The translations under genes and the position numbers were made by a program. A stretch of 24,136 nt of DNA from Asterionellopsis glacialis (lineage: Eukaryota; Bacillariophyta; Plagiogrammaphyceae; Rhaphoneidales; Asterionellopsidaceae): assembly GCA_014885115.2 (NCBI GenBank), contig WKLE02003097.1, positions 1-24,136 of the forward strand, written 5' to 3'. Positions 1 through 10,108 of this stretch are shown here, one piece after another; position 1 is the first letter of the stretch; each line of letters opens with the position of its first letter. The notes under the pieces are model-generated. The model had not been told where the DNA came from and did not search any database. It saw only the letters and a list, made by a program, of their open reading frames with translations.

Positions 1-815
1 CTGATCGACCTAACGGTGTATACGAAACCACCTATGTATTCAACGGTTGGCCGTTAATTTTAAGTTTACGTACAAAGATACCTATATTCATAATAAAAAT
101 GACAGTTGAGTAAAACCAATATTGATACTTAATAAATATGTACCTTCATTACTGAATTTAAGAATAATCGCTCACAAATTGTGTCGTTAAGTATTTACCC
201 TAAATAGAGCGTTCAAACTATCGGTATATATATTGCACACAGAAACTTCAGTAAGATTTCTGTACTTTGGGAAGAAAGCGAGCCCGTCCCTACTGACAAC
301 TTCAACTTTATTCTTTGTGAGTTTTTGGTCGTCCTTTGGTGTATGGTTGGCTTGCCGTGGTAACTGTCACATGAGACAAAATTCAGCTCCATGGAATTTG
401 GCATATAATATAATAAATCAATTTTTTTAGGACTACTACTACTCCGGCGGCGAAGCAAACATGGCTCTAATAATTTTCGTCCAGTTTTTTTTTCCGCAGA
501 CAGTTTCACTCACACAGACGTATCGGCGAGCTGCGCCTCCCTCTCTAGTCCTTTTATTGTAGAGGCACTAATACTACATACTGAAATTTTTTATTTCATG
601 TACTAATTTTTTTAGGAATACTGTACTTGAAAAAGTTTTGGGTAGGGGTTCTCTACACACTGGTGTCATTAAAAAGTCAGCCAAGAGTGCTATAAAGAGA
701 AGATGTACATTACAAAAAGGAAGAAATTCAACTTGTCTGTTGTGACATGTTTTTTTAGCTGTTTGTGTTCTTCTTTTGCTGTCTTTCTCTACTGCTCCTT
801 CACAGATTACTATTG
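1..815. other. Gene-free AT-rich left edge
   Basis: I see no convincing gene here. Open frames on both strands are short, mostly lack an ATG, and show low-complexity AT-rich translations. The right part (about 574-815) lies immediately 3' of the carboxypeptidase stop and probably contains its 3' UTR and polyadenylation region. The window edge cuts whatever lies to the left. Confidence 0.6.
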
Positions 816-2540
816 TCATTCTGCTTCTTCGTCACAGGATGTTCGTGAGGGTAAATCTGATTGCAATTCTTGTTGAGAGGATTGGAAGGATTCCTTATGC
901 AAAAATGTACGTATCATTTGTAAACTAATTTCAGGTTGATCCATGGGGACCATGTGACCCGAATTTGGTATTTTCAAATACATTAAATTATCAAATTCTT
1001 GTACATAGGCAGCTACAATACTAGTAGTGGATTCTTCATGAGCCGTATCGACTTGTTGCAAATGCCAGGCATATCGAGGTGCCATTGTCCATTGTTCCGA
1101 CTTGGTCCATGGGAGTTTTTGTAACAAAAGTTCATTGCCCACATGATTACATATCAAATCATTCATACCATTATAAAACAGTAAACGAATCTGATCTGGA
1201 TGGTCCAGGATGTTTCTAAGTTGTGGTACCACACCTAACCCATCTTGATATTTCAAGGCTTGGTACGGACGATTGGTACAACCCAAGTAGTGTTGATCGG
1301 CCTCTAGACTTTTCGTTGCATGTATGGCATCCAATACTTCTTCCAAGTTGGCATTCCATTGTCCGACGGGTGGTTCCGCTCGTCCACCCAAATAACAATC
1401 AATTAATTTACCACCAGGTGGGTATTGTGACGCTCCACCCTTATGTACAGTTACTTGGTAATTATATTGTGACACTCTGGTTTGTGCTGTATCACCATGT
1501 GATTGGTCCCGTACGTGATCTAAAAGACTAAAGCATACCGAGGAATGTAAATTATTCTTTTCCAACTCCGTTTGACATTCAACTTCAAGTTTATCTAAAT
1601 GTTCCTTTTGTGACAAATTAATCAACCCAGCACCATAGGCTATCGTAGATACAGAATATTGAAAGTATGGATCCATCCAACCATTCCCTATCGCTGCACC
1701 GTGCACGCGTAAATCCACACGTTGTGGTTGTTGTTGCGCCTGTCGTTCCAAAATATAATCCATCATGGATGGGATGTAATGTCCAGCATGCGATTCACCT
1801 GAAAAGTACAATGGACGAATCATTTGGGGAGGTCCGTTCGTTTGATCAGTATGTTCTTTTAAAAATACTTGTCCATGAAGAAGTAAAAATTCTTCTAAAA
1901 AGTAAATAAAATCACGGTTCACTTCTTCATCTGTCGAACAATAATGTCCATCTGTGGTAAAGCTTAATCCAGTCCCTACAGGTTGATCTACATACAATAC
2001 CCATGCAGGTGACAAATGCCATGAATATGGATTGGGGATAAGTTTCCATTCATCTTGTATCAGTCTAAAGTTATACGGTCCATTTTCTAAAAAGAACCCT
2101 TCCGAACTTGAACATCCAGGACCACCATTTAACCATATTAATAGTGGTATCGTAGGATCATCGCGTACCTCTAATGGTGGTCCAACTAACCAATAGAATA
2201 ATTGACGTTCATGGTCAGGTGAGGCGGGTAAATGACCAGCAAATAATAATGTAGTTTCAGTTTCGTATTCGTCATTCACAAGTAATAATGGTAAGTCTGT
2301 GACAAGATGATCAGTAGGTGATAATTTCGGAGGTGTTATTTCTTCAAGTCGTCGTTTCTTAGTCCTTCCTTGAAGTTTTCGTAAAGCAGCATGACGTTGT
2401 TTTTGGACGTTCGTTTGATGGAGTTCGTTGTCCATATCAGACGGAACTCGACGAACAGCACGAACATTATGGGAAAGAAGAAACAATTGAATAATAAAAC
2501 AACTCAACACAGAAGTTGCGATGCTCCTTCTTCGATTCAT
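816..2540 (-). CDS. Serine carboxypeptidase, peptidase family S10
   Basis: A 574-residue single-exon protein that should remove C-terminal residues from peptides in an acidic compartment or outside the cell. Residues about 8-28 form a hydrophobic signal peptide (start MNRRRS, likely cleavage near NVRA). Family landmarks are in order: WLNGGPGCSS at 136-145 (oxyanion region), the nucleophile Ser250 in GESHAGHYIP, Asp461 in NGMNDLICN, and His529 in SGHMVPMDQP. Glu249 before the serine is the residue that in this family contributes to acidic pH preference. The usual Tyr of GES-Y-AGHYIP is His here. Length fits an S10 precursor, with a basic pro-like stretch (about 45-66) after the signal peptide. 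The ATG at 2540 is the first in frame and gives the complete signal peptide. It is divergent from the next gene. Vacuolar/lysosomal versus secreted location cannot be decided. Confidence 0.95.
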   Translation of the reverse strand: MNRRRSIATSVLSCFIIQLFLLSHNVRAVRRVPSDMDNELHQTNVQKQRHAALRKLQGRTKKRRLEEITPPKLSPTDHLVTDLPLLLVNDEYETETTLLFAGHLPASPDHERQLFYWLVGPPLEVRDDPTIPLLIWLNGGPGCSSSEGFFLENGPYNFRLIQDEWKLIPNPYSWHLSPAWVLYVDQPVGTGLSFTTDGHYCSTDEEVNRDFIYFLEEFLLLHGQVFLKEHTDQTNGPPQMIRPLYFSGESHAGHYIPSMMDYILERQAQQQPQRVDLRVHGAAIGNGWMDPYFQYSVSTIAYGAGLINLSQKEHLDKLEVECQTELEKNNLHSSVCFSLLDHVRDQSHGDTAQTRVSQYNYQVTVHKGGASQYPPGGKLIDCYLGGRAEPPVGQWNANLEEVLDAIHATKSLEADQHYLGCTNRPYQALKYQDGLGVVPQLRNILDHPDQIRLLFYNGMNDLICNHVGNELLLQKLPWTKSEQWTMAPRYAWHLQQVDTAHEESTTSIVAAYVQEFDNLMYLKIPNSGHMVPMDQPEISLQMIRTFLHKESFQSSQQELQSDLPSRTSCDEEAE

Positions 2541-3056
2541 CTTTTAATTTCTATTTCTTTTGATACCTCTTGATTATCTTTCTGTTGTCCTTCTGCCTTT
2601 TGTCGATATTGTAGAAAGTAATATTTATTGTTGTGTTCATATTATATTCTCCTTGGGGTCATTGTGCCGGCTTTCAAGGTCACATTAATAATCATTCTAT
2701 CGCATGCAGGATGGAGCTATTGGAACATATTTGAAGCACATAAACCATTTTCTGATCAAAATATTAGGACGAAGCACAGAACAAAATTTCTCCAACACCA
2801 CGTGAGGCGCATCGTGGGTGTTTGGATTTATTGCCGTGCTCATTTTTTCGGTGTTGACAGGTGTATCGATACAATCTCCACAACCGCAACTATCGTACCA
2901 GGTACTCGTGCATGAGGACCTGACCGTAGCATTGCATTCCAACGATTGACAACGACGATATCAGAGTTGCTCGGCAGAAACGTTACAAGCTTGACTGTGC
3001 ATTAGAATACGACAACCTTGATTTTTGCCTGTATATATAACTACTTTATTGAAAAA
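2541..3056. promoter_or_regulatory. Divergent promoter region, carboxypeptidase / coiled-coil membrane protein
   Basis: This 516 bp spacer separates two head-to-head start codons and must hold both promoters and 5' UTRs. A G-box/E-box palindrome CACGTG lies at 2799-2804. No convincing ORF is present. Factor binding at the palindrome is inferred only. Confidence 0.5.
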
Positions 3057-4871
3057 ATGATGAGACGAAGGCAAATCTTACAAACAGTCCAAAGTGAAAT
3101 TATTGGTTTGCAAAATATTGAACACAAAAGAAGAATGGCTATTGGAATCCACAGTGCACATCATCATTTGCCTGAAAATGCAACGAGTCTTCCAGTCTAT
3201 ACCCCACTTAGAAATTTTCGTTCATTGATACCATCGCCATCGTCATCGTCATCATCATCTGTATTAAAACTTCGAAGAAATAATCGTCGTCAAAAACCAA
3301 AACAACTTGCACGTACTAAAAGAAATCGGATACGTAATTTTGAAAAAGGACGCTCACAAGCATCGTTACTCTCCTCCATTAAATTACCTAATGCGAATCC
3401 TGAAAAAGTAGCCGACTCTTTAGAATCCTCATTATTGTTTGTACGTAATAGTATATTTAACTTTTGGTCAACGGGTGGAGCATCTATCGTACCTCAGCAA
3501 CAAGGACAGACGACCGCCGCGGCTGTGCCAAAAAATGTACTACCACCACGTCCCGCAAGACTTGGACCTAAAATGGATGCCTATTGGTGGTTTTGGAATA
3601 TATGTTTAGCATTAATGCCAGCTGCATTCCTAACTATATATTTTGAATTTATAGTGAAAGATGAAGCTGAAGCATTCTTTCGAAGAATGCAAGCTGAGGA
3701 ACGCAAAAGACAAGGTTTAGAAGACGACACCATAGATGACGAAAATGATGATACTGAACCGTTCATTCCATTACAAACTAATAAAAGTCTATCTGAAAAG
3801 ATGGATGACGTATATCAAATATTTGCTCATGTACTATTCAACAACGACGACAATGATAAGGAATCATCTGAACATGATAATCACAAGTACCAACAACAAC
3901 AATCACCGCCAACAAAATCACAGTCATCTGCGGTAGCAGACGAGAGAGGTGGTGGTGTGAGTGAGAGAATGAAAGGCAGTGTACCAGAGATATCATCGAC
4001 ACCAACTCAGGAGAGTTATTCCCAGCAGCAGCACCAACCGTCACCAGATACAATGCAAAGTGATGATGAAGCAGATAAAGAAAACGAAGAAAATATTGAT
4101 CCGGCTGTATTGGAAATGCGTCAACGTATTGAAGAATTGGAAAGACTTGTTACTGAACAAATTAAGAAAGATTTGAAAGAAAGAAAGCAAAAAGAACGAC
4201 GTTCAAATCAAAGTAATGTTCAAAATAGAATTGAACAACGAAATCAAAAGGAAAGAGAACGTGATCTTGCACAAGCAGCAGAACAACAGCAAGATTCTTC
4301 AAGTAATGAAAGAGCAACCATGACAGACCAATTCAAAGACGCCATCTTACACACTATTCATCAAAATGTAAGTTCGAAAAAGGAACAATTACAAAAATAT
4401 GGTACAGATATAATGGACAAGGTATTGGGGAAGGAAAGTACAAACGAGAAGAAGGATAATAATGCTCATGTTGATGGTGATGTTGCACTAAAATCCACGT
4501 CGACAGAGGATTTCAATAAAAAGACGACAAATTTGGTTACCTCTGTTGAAGCGTCTGCAGCGGCAACCAAACGAGCTGCTCAAAATGTGTCTGCATCTAT
4601 CTCAAACTCGGATCCAAAAGCAGCAGCTGAAGCAGCTTTTGAGGCATCAAAAGAAGCAACCAAGGCAGCACAGGCGGCACAAAAGGCTGCGAATGCTTTG
4701 TTGCCATCACCAAAACCTGACTTGGGTAAAGATCAACAACCGCCACCTTCACAAGGATTTCTCAAGAGGTCGTGGAGGTCACTCTTTCACCAAAGGCCAG
4801 CACCACCACCACAAGACCCAACCCTTTCCAAAAATGGGGATGAAAGTAACTCAGATAAAGAGCAAAAATAA
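3057..4871 (+). CDS. Uncharacterised single-span membrane protein with coiled coil and Ala-rich tail
   Basis: A 604-residue single-exon protein; I do not recognise the family. The ATG at 3057 (context AAAAAATGATG) is the first in frame; the frame is open a little further upstream but only through non-ATG codons. Visible in order: a basic N-terminal part with a Ser tract encoded by TCN repeats (residues about 61-68), an Arg/Lys-rich block to about 100, one hydrophobic span near 176-200 starting at YWWFWNICLALMPAA, an acidic linker, Gln/Ser-rich low complexity (270-340), a charged coiled coil rich in Glu, Lys, Arg and Gln (about 345-425), an Ala-rich amphipathic segment (about 515-565), and a Pro-rich basic end. 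The membrane span followed by a long charged region suggests a tether or scaffold; this is inference. An AATAAA overlaps the stop codon. Confidence 0.8.
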   Translation: MMRRRQILQTVQSEIIGLQNIEHKRRMAIGIHSAHHHLPENATSLPVYTPLRNFRSLIPSPSSSSSSSVLKLRRNNRRQKPKQLARTKRNRIRNFEKGRSQASLLSSIKLPNANPEKVADSLESSLLFVRNSIFNFWSTGGASIVPQQQGQTTAAAVPKNVLPPRPARLGPKMDAYWWFWNICLALMPAAFLTIYFEFIVKDEAEAFFRRMQAEERKRQGLEDDTIDDENDDTEPFIPLQTNKSLSEKMDDVYQIFAHVLFNNDDNDKESSEHDNHKYQQQQSPPTKSQSSAVADERGGGVSERMKGSVPEISSTPTQESYSQQQHQPSPDTMQSDDEADKENEENIDPAVLEMRQRIEELERLVTEQIKKDLKERKQKERRSNQSNVQNRIEQRNQKERERDLAQAAEQQQDSSSNERATMTDQFKDAILHTIHQNVSSKKEQLQKYGTDIMDKVLGKESTNEKKDNNAHVDGDVALKSTSTEDFNKKTTNLVTSVEASAAATKRAAQNVSASISNSDPKAAAEAAFEASKEATKAAQAAQKAANALLPSPKPDLGKDQQPPPSQGFLKRSWRSLFHQRPAPPPQDPTLSKNGDESNSDKEQK

Positions 4872-5046
4872 AACTGATTCTAAATAGAACTGAAATTAAT
4901 TTTACAAAGACCTCGTATCAAGTCTACGACGAATGGGCAATCACGGAATCCAAAAATTATGTCTATTTAACTTTACGAGTTACGAGATTGCGAGAAGTAA
5001 AAGCGTACATGTGAGGAAGAAAGATAAATGGAAATATCTACTTTGC
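4872..5046. other. Short spacer between coiled-coil gene and broken gene
   Basis: This is the 3' flank of the plus-strand coiled-coil gene and the 3' flank of the minus-strand relic. No ORF, repeat or RNA gene was seen. Confidence 0.5.
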
Positions 5047-5699
5047 TCAAAGGCAACATGCATGCTTGCAAGAGTCTTCTCTTCTAACCCTAAACTCCAC
5101 TGAGCCAACCGCCCTCTCCATTTCTCCATAGACCTCTTCATGCACTTCTTTCAACCGTTGATTGGTGCTTTTGTTTAAAAATGATAAAAATGCTGCCACG
5201 CATGTTCGGGTGCGTCTTCAAGCAACAAACCTACCACGACCCATCATCCAAGAAGGCATTGATCATTTCGTCATTACGTGCAACAATCGCTTTGTTAAGG
5301 CCTCTGCTTAGTCCCTTATCCACAGCATTGATGAAATGTCCACGATGATCCTGTTCCTTCTTCCGTAATATGACTCATCTCCATTAGAAAACGGAACATT
5401 TCAATATGTTTCCTCGTTTCCGGATTGGACAAACCAGCACGCACATGCAAATATGTGGGATTATTAGGATCGGTGTTGACACCATCTCCGCTATAAACTG
5501 CATCCCAAAGAGCCACCTCATCTTTGTCGGGAGATTCCACGGAAAAGTTCTCGTCCTGCTCTTCTTCAAAGAACATGTTGCAACCAACCTTTATTCGTGT
5601 TTTATGAAACAAACTATTCAAAGAAACAAGATCAGCACTACTTGAGGTGTTGGATGTCGATGGGTGAGCTTGTCGTCGATAGCTATGGTGGAATCTGTA
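5047..5699 (-). pseudogene. Frame-broken coding relic, unknown family
   Basis: A minus-strand stretch reads like ordinary protein but only when three reading frames are joined. Frame A is open from 5699 to 5316 and carries segments such as DEVALWDAVYSG and THLHVRAGLS-like text ending HITEE. Near 5355-5363 the sense moves to a second frame (GHFINAVDKGLSRGLNKAIV, then NDEMINAFLDDG) that stops at 5231-5233. Frame A resumes briefly (GLLLEDAPEHA, about 5190-5228). A third frame then runs to the TGA at 5047-5049 (VAAFLSFLNKSTNQRLKEV, EEVYGEMERAVGSVEF). Neighbouring frames abut or overlap, leaving no room for introns, so single-base indels are the simplest reading. The 5' end is unclear: an AG acceptor-like site sits at 5695-5696, and another open minus frame lies upstream to about 5790. 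I do not recognise the family; a pseudogene or assembly errors would both fit. Confidence 0.65.
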
Positions 5700-6291
5700 T
5701 TAACAATCTCAAGATCACGGTAAGCGTATCTATTTAATTTCCCGTCGTCATTCTCGTTCTCGTCATCGCGTTGAACTGCCACCTAGCTGGATAGACTGAA
5801 AATAGGTGCCCACAAGAAAAAGGATTACAGGTATGGTACATGGTATGATTTTTGTACACTCCTTGTACCGTCCGTAGTCAACACACGATTGGCACGCACG
5901 GGCGACCCGGAGACCGACTTAGACACACACACACTGTATGATATTGACCCCTAGTATGGACATCTCTGGTATTTATTTATGGATGAGAGAGCCGTTGGCT
6001 CAACGCTTCTGCGATATATATAGCTATAAGATTTAAGGGGGTTGTGATAGTCTCATGAGATTCAACGTTCGAACTTTTTAGCCAAGGTAGTAGCTTGTAC
6101 GGTATGTTGTCGAAAGAGCAAATTTTCAAATTGTTTGGGATAAAAAATCTTGATTTTTACATCATATTTGCCAAGGGAAAATACCATTCAAGTCGAACAC
6201 CTAACGTAACACTTTGTATTCTTTGAAGTGAAGGCAAGTGTTTGAGCATATACGTCTATATTTCTGTTTCGTGGTGAAAACTGAATCAAAC
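5700..6291. promoter_or_regulatory. Upstream region of EF-hand gene
   Basis: This spacer includes the promoter and 5' UTR of the EF-hand gene. It holds a short CA run near 5925-5935 and a TATATATA-like stretch near 6013-6021. A minus-strand open frame at about 5700-5790 may be an upstream piece of the broken gene. Nothing else is recognisable. Confidence 0.4.
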
Positions 6292-7416
6292 ATGTCAGGT
6301 AGGGGGAAAGGCATGAACCAACCTTACTGTGTTCCATTCCCAAATACGAAAGTGGTTGGGGAATCATTCCTAGTTGCTGCAGGCTGTCAAGAGTTTCTGG
6401 GTGGATTTAATCCTAAAAAAGATTGCGTCACGAATTTGCACGAACTCACTTGTGCCACAACATTTTCAATGCACGATACCATCACCGTATGCGACGGATC
6501 TACTATAAATTTTTCGAGAAGAAGGGAAGCAGCAACCTCCATTCAAGTTGGACTGAATCTTGTTGGTGCCGATAAAGATAGAATGGGGAAAGATATTATG
6601 ATCTTTCAAGATGGTAACAAAATTATCAAATGTGGTGGCTGTGATTGTACGTTTACAAGAAATGTCAAAGATGACGTTTGTCCTTTCTTTACCACTAGTA
6701 GAATGGATAGCAAATTGGAACTAAAAGGAATTAAATTCATGAGCCACGACAGTGCGGGTAGATGCGCTCGGGATGATGGCGAAGTTGACCGCCCTAGAGG
6801 AGATGAAGATTCCTCGTTTGATATGGATGGTGGCACACGACGAAATAAAGATCGTTGTAGATTTCCTGCTGAACAAAACATCATTGCTCTTTCCAACATG
6901 CCTAGGGTAATGGCCGCGCCTGATGAGATTGGTGAGGTTCCTTATGATCTTAAACTCAAAACTGACCTCAAAGAAAGTAAATTACCAAAGGAATGTAAAC
7001 CTGACAAAAGGAAGAAAAAACCCAAGAGGCATCTTGATGAATATGATTTTTTGCGTGCAAGTCATCATGATACAGACGGGAAAAGAAATTTAAAAGGCGA
7101 TGACGAAGAAGACAGTTTCTTTTGTGACGATCTTTTCTTCGATGACGAGGAAACAGTGAGTAAATTTATCAATGCAGATTTACCACCTGAAGATGTAATC
7201 AAACCCTTGAGAATGATGTGTTATTCTGTAGCTTCTACTCCTGAGGTTTTGGAAGAACCTTTCGAACTGAATATCACCGATATTTCTGAAATGGGATATG
7301 ACATGCCTGCTGATCAAACCTCGGCTACGTGGACCCTCTTCTCGTACCATTTTGATGCAGATGGAGATGGAATTGTTACCAATGAAGATATTTTGGCGGG
7401 CTGTTTGACTATTTAG
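6292..7416 (+). CDS. Uncharacterised Cys-rich acidic protein with a C-terminal EF-hand
   Basis: A 374-residue protein; the ATG at 6292 is the first in frame, although the frame is open without ATG back to a TGA at 6229. The N-terminus MSGRGKG matches the first seven residues of histone H4, after which similarity ends. Residues about 10-130 contain spaced cysteines, including CGGCDC. The middle is charged, with a strongly basic block KRKKKPKRH around 250 that could act as a nuclear signal, followed by acidic runs (DDEEDSFFCDD, FFDDEE). Near the C-terminus is one EF-hand loop, DADGDGIVTNED (about 356-367), with Asp rather than Glu at loop position 12, which may alter Ca2+/Mg2+ preference. No signal peptide or membrane span is seen. 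Calcium binding is plausible from the loop; the broader role is unknown. An AATAAA lies at 7460-7465. Confidence 0.75.
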   Translation: MSGRGKGMNQPYCVPFPNTKVVGESFLVAAGCQEFLGGFNPKKDCVTNLHELTCATTFSMHDTITVCDGSTINFSRRREAATSIQVGLNLVGADKDRMGKDIMIFQDGNKIIKCGGCDCTFTRNVKDDVCPFFTTSRMDSKLELKGIKFMSHDSAGRCARDDGEVDRPRGDEDSSFDMDGGTRRNKDRCRFPAEQNIIALSNMPRVMAAPDEIGEVPYDLKLKTDLKESKLPKECKPDKRKKKPKRHLDEYDFLRASHHDTDGKRNLKGDDEEDSFFCDDLFFDDEETVSKFINADLPPEDVIKPLRMMCYSVASTPEVLEEPFELNITDISEMGYDMPADQTSATWTLFSYHFDADGDGIVTNEDILAGCLTI

Positions 7417-8272
7417 GAAAGATTGAGATGTTCAACTTGATCAGAAATCAAATACTCGGAATAAAGTTTATTTTTACAAAAGGAAGTACAATGACAACTC
7501 ATGTTGGACTTGACAACAGGGTTTTGATATGAAACATAGTGCATTGTATAAAATAATTATACTCAAACCGCTAAACTTATTTTGTCGACATGGGATGCCT
7601 GCGTCTTTGAACCTGCGAAGTTCGTCAATAAACGTACTTCTCAACTGCATCTGGTTCAACTTGTGACCCTACCCACAATTCATTCCATGATGTTAGAAAC
7701 TTCATATTTGGATATTCCTTCTTATATCATTATGGACGAGGCAAACAAGCAAACGCGTCACCCATAAAGGGTGGATTGTTACTAGAATCGTGATTCATAG
7801 GTAACACGTTGAAAAAAAATACAGTATTTTCAGACCAATATTGAAAAACGGGTAAAGATTCACGAAACCAAAAAATCCTTTGCTGATTCCCCAGGTCTTA
7901 CAGTCGGGTCTGTATACTACACAAAAAATATAAAGCAGCGTTTACTTAATGTAAGTCCGTGTCCTTTTAGAACTCTTTTCAAGTATTTACATACAGTACC
8001 ATATTTCTCGCTAGGGGACGTTTCTGGTACCTGGAGATCTGGTAAACACAGATCAGGAGTACCAAATTGCAAAGTGACGTGGAACTTTTGTTGCAACATT
8101 ATATTTTTACTAATTTAAATAAAAGCTTCATACGCAGCTACTTTTAGATTGTCGGCCTGGGGCAAAGAGTCATGTTTTCCACATTATTGGTATACGCAAA
8201 AGAAGTTTCACCAGCTACCTGCAGGCAGCTAAAGTGATGGTGTAGAGAAACCCTTGACTTGCTCCGATGAAT
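7417..8272. other. Convergent 3' spacer between EF-hand gene and SRP54
   Basis: An 856 bp stretch between two convergent stop codons. It has short ORFs on both strands of about 60 codons, one of them with an ATG (8099 down to 7917, minus), but none shows a domain, bias or context that argues for a gene. Part of it must be 3' UTR of the two neighbours. Confidence 0.5.
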
Positions 8273-10108
8273 CTATCTGCGTCCACTTCCTCCCATTCCT
8301 GGAGGCATACCTCCACCCATTCCCATTGATTGCATCATTTGAGCCATTGCGTTCATATCCATGCCACCCATATCAGGCATGCCGCCCATATTGGGCATAC
8401 CGCCACCAGGGGGCATACCAGGCATGCCGCCACCCATTGATCCCATCATTTGCGCCATGGTACTCATGTCCGGCATACCACCACCAGCGCCGCCACCACC
8501 CTTTGCCATAGATTGCATCATTGCTTGGATATTGGCCGCTCCACCCATTTGCTGAACCATTTTGGGATCCATCTGGTTAAGTCTTTGCATTACTTGGTTA
8601 GGGTTTTTCCTCATTTGAGCAGCCATTTGTTTTTGACGGTCAGCACCACCCTTGCCAATCATTCCAGACTTTCCCATTTTACTTACAACCCCCTCAAACT
8701 GCTTGTGACACAAGAGAAGCATTTTGATTTCCTTAGGGTGTGTTCCAGACCCAGCTGCAATACGTCTGATACGCGATTCTACAGTTGGGTCGTTCTTCTT
8801 GTGCATGTCAACTTTACCATCAAGTTCAGCGTCATTCATTGAATCCATCATGTACATAAACTTTTTCAAACGATTGGACGATTCTTGGTCTCCACCCTTG
8901 GGAATCAAGTATTCTGGAACTCCTGGGATCATTCCCATAATTTTGTTCATTGGTCCAATTTTCATCATATTTTCAAACTGATTGTACATGTCTCTCAAAG
9001 TGAATTCCCCTTTGGACATCTTTTCCATAAGTTCTTCTTGCGTCTTGCCGTCATGTGCGGCACGCATTTCTTCCATGAGACCGCGGACGTCACCAAAGCC
9101 AAGCAACTTGGAGACGAAAGATTGAGCATTAAATGGGTCAAAGTCATCGAAATGTTCACCACTTCCCAAAAAGATGATAGGAGACTGTGTGGCAGCTACA
9201 GCCGATAAGGCACCACCACCTTTGGCGTGACCATCAAGTTTGGTCACAACGACAGAACCGACATCAACAGCATCATGAAATGCCATGGCTTGATCGTATA
9301 CGGCCTGACCCTGTGTAGCGTCCATGACGAATACAGTATTATGAGGATTGACCGCTGCCGAAATCTCTTGCATTTCTTCAAAGAGACTTTCTTCCTGACG
9401 GTGCCTACCGGATGTATCAACAATGATCACTTCATAATTTTCTTTCACAAACTGATTAACTCCATCTTCTGCGATTGCAACAGGATCAGCTTCTGTGTAG
9501 GATCCATAAAAAGGACAACGTAATTTTGTAGCATTCTGCTTCAATTGATCAAATGCACCGGCGCGAAAGGTATCGGCACAGACCACTGGAAAGTAAGAAA
9601 AAATGGGGCAGAGTTAGATACCAAAATCACAGATAGATTTTCGTCGTGAAACTACTGGCGCATATTCAAATCAAAGAGACGTACTGGCAGTCTTCCAACC
9701 CTTTCGTTGGTAATAATTTGCAAACTTGGCAATAGTGGTAGTTTTTCCAGCACCTTGCAATCCCACAAAAAGAATAACATTGGGTTTGCCACGTTTCATG
9801 TTGTAAGCCTTGGCTTCTGGAGTTAACAGTTTTGTAAGCTCATCAACAACAGCCTTTTGTACTAGTTTCGAAACATTTGACTGACGAGCAGTATCTGCCT
9901 CCTGATCCTTCTGGATAACATCAGAAACTCGAGTTTTGATATTTTCCCGAAGCGACATGACAAGTTTCACATTCACATCGCTTTCGATAAGAGCACGACT
10001 GATTTCTCCAAGAAGAGTATTTAACTGGGCTTCATCAACCTTTCCCGACGACGAGTGGAGCTTCCGGAGCGAATCCCGGAGCTTGCCACCCAACTCAGCT
10101 AATACCAT
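8273..10108 (-). CDS. SRP54: Signal recognition particle 54 kDa protein (SRP54), two exons
   Basis: Cytosolic SRP GTPase that binds signal sequences on ribosomes and docks with the SRP receptor. Exon 1 is 10108-9685 and exon 2 is 9585-8273; joining them restores GWKT-A-MVCADTFRAG, giving 578 residues. The N domain (1-90) precedes the G domain with P-loop GLQGAGKTTT (116-125), DTFRAG, DTSGRH (198-203) and TKLDGHAKGG (256-265). The Met-rich M domain that holds signal peptides and SRP RNA follows, including KMGKSGMIGKG-type residues. It is about 70 residues longer than the usual ~504 because of a Gly/Met tail with five GGMP units (about 508-578). The absence of a targeting presequence and the full M domain favour the cytosolic rather than the plastid form. 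The ATG at 10108 matches the conserved N-terminus MVLAELG. The promoter is shared head-to-head with the fucosyltransferase-like gene. Confidence 0.97.
9586..9684 (-). other. SRP54 intron, 99 bp, phase 1
   Basis: Donor CCA^GTACGT at 9684 and acceptor TTTCCAG^TGG ending at 9586 (minus strand). Removing it joins the conserved SRP54 G-domain sequence precisely in frame, creating a Met codon across the junction. Confidence 0.95.

Noticed and set aside
574..819. 81-codon minus ORF overlapping the carboxypeptidase stop
   Set aside because: ATGA-type overlap is not meaningful in a eukaryotic gene; the translation is low quality and the stretch is best read as 3' UTR.
7917..8099. 60-codon ATG-led minus ORF downstream of SRP54
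   Set aside because: Too short, no feature; kept only as part of the convergent spacer.
8450..8842. 130-codon plus ORF
   Set aside because: Antisense shadow of the SRP54 M domain and Gly/Met tail.
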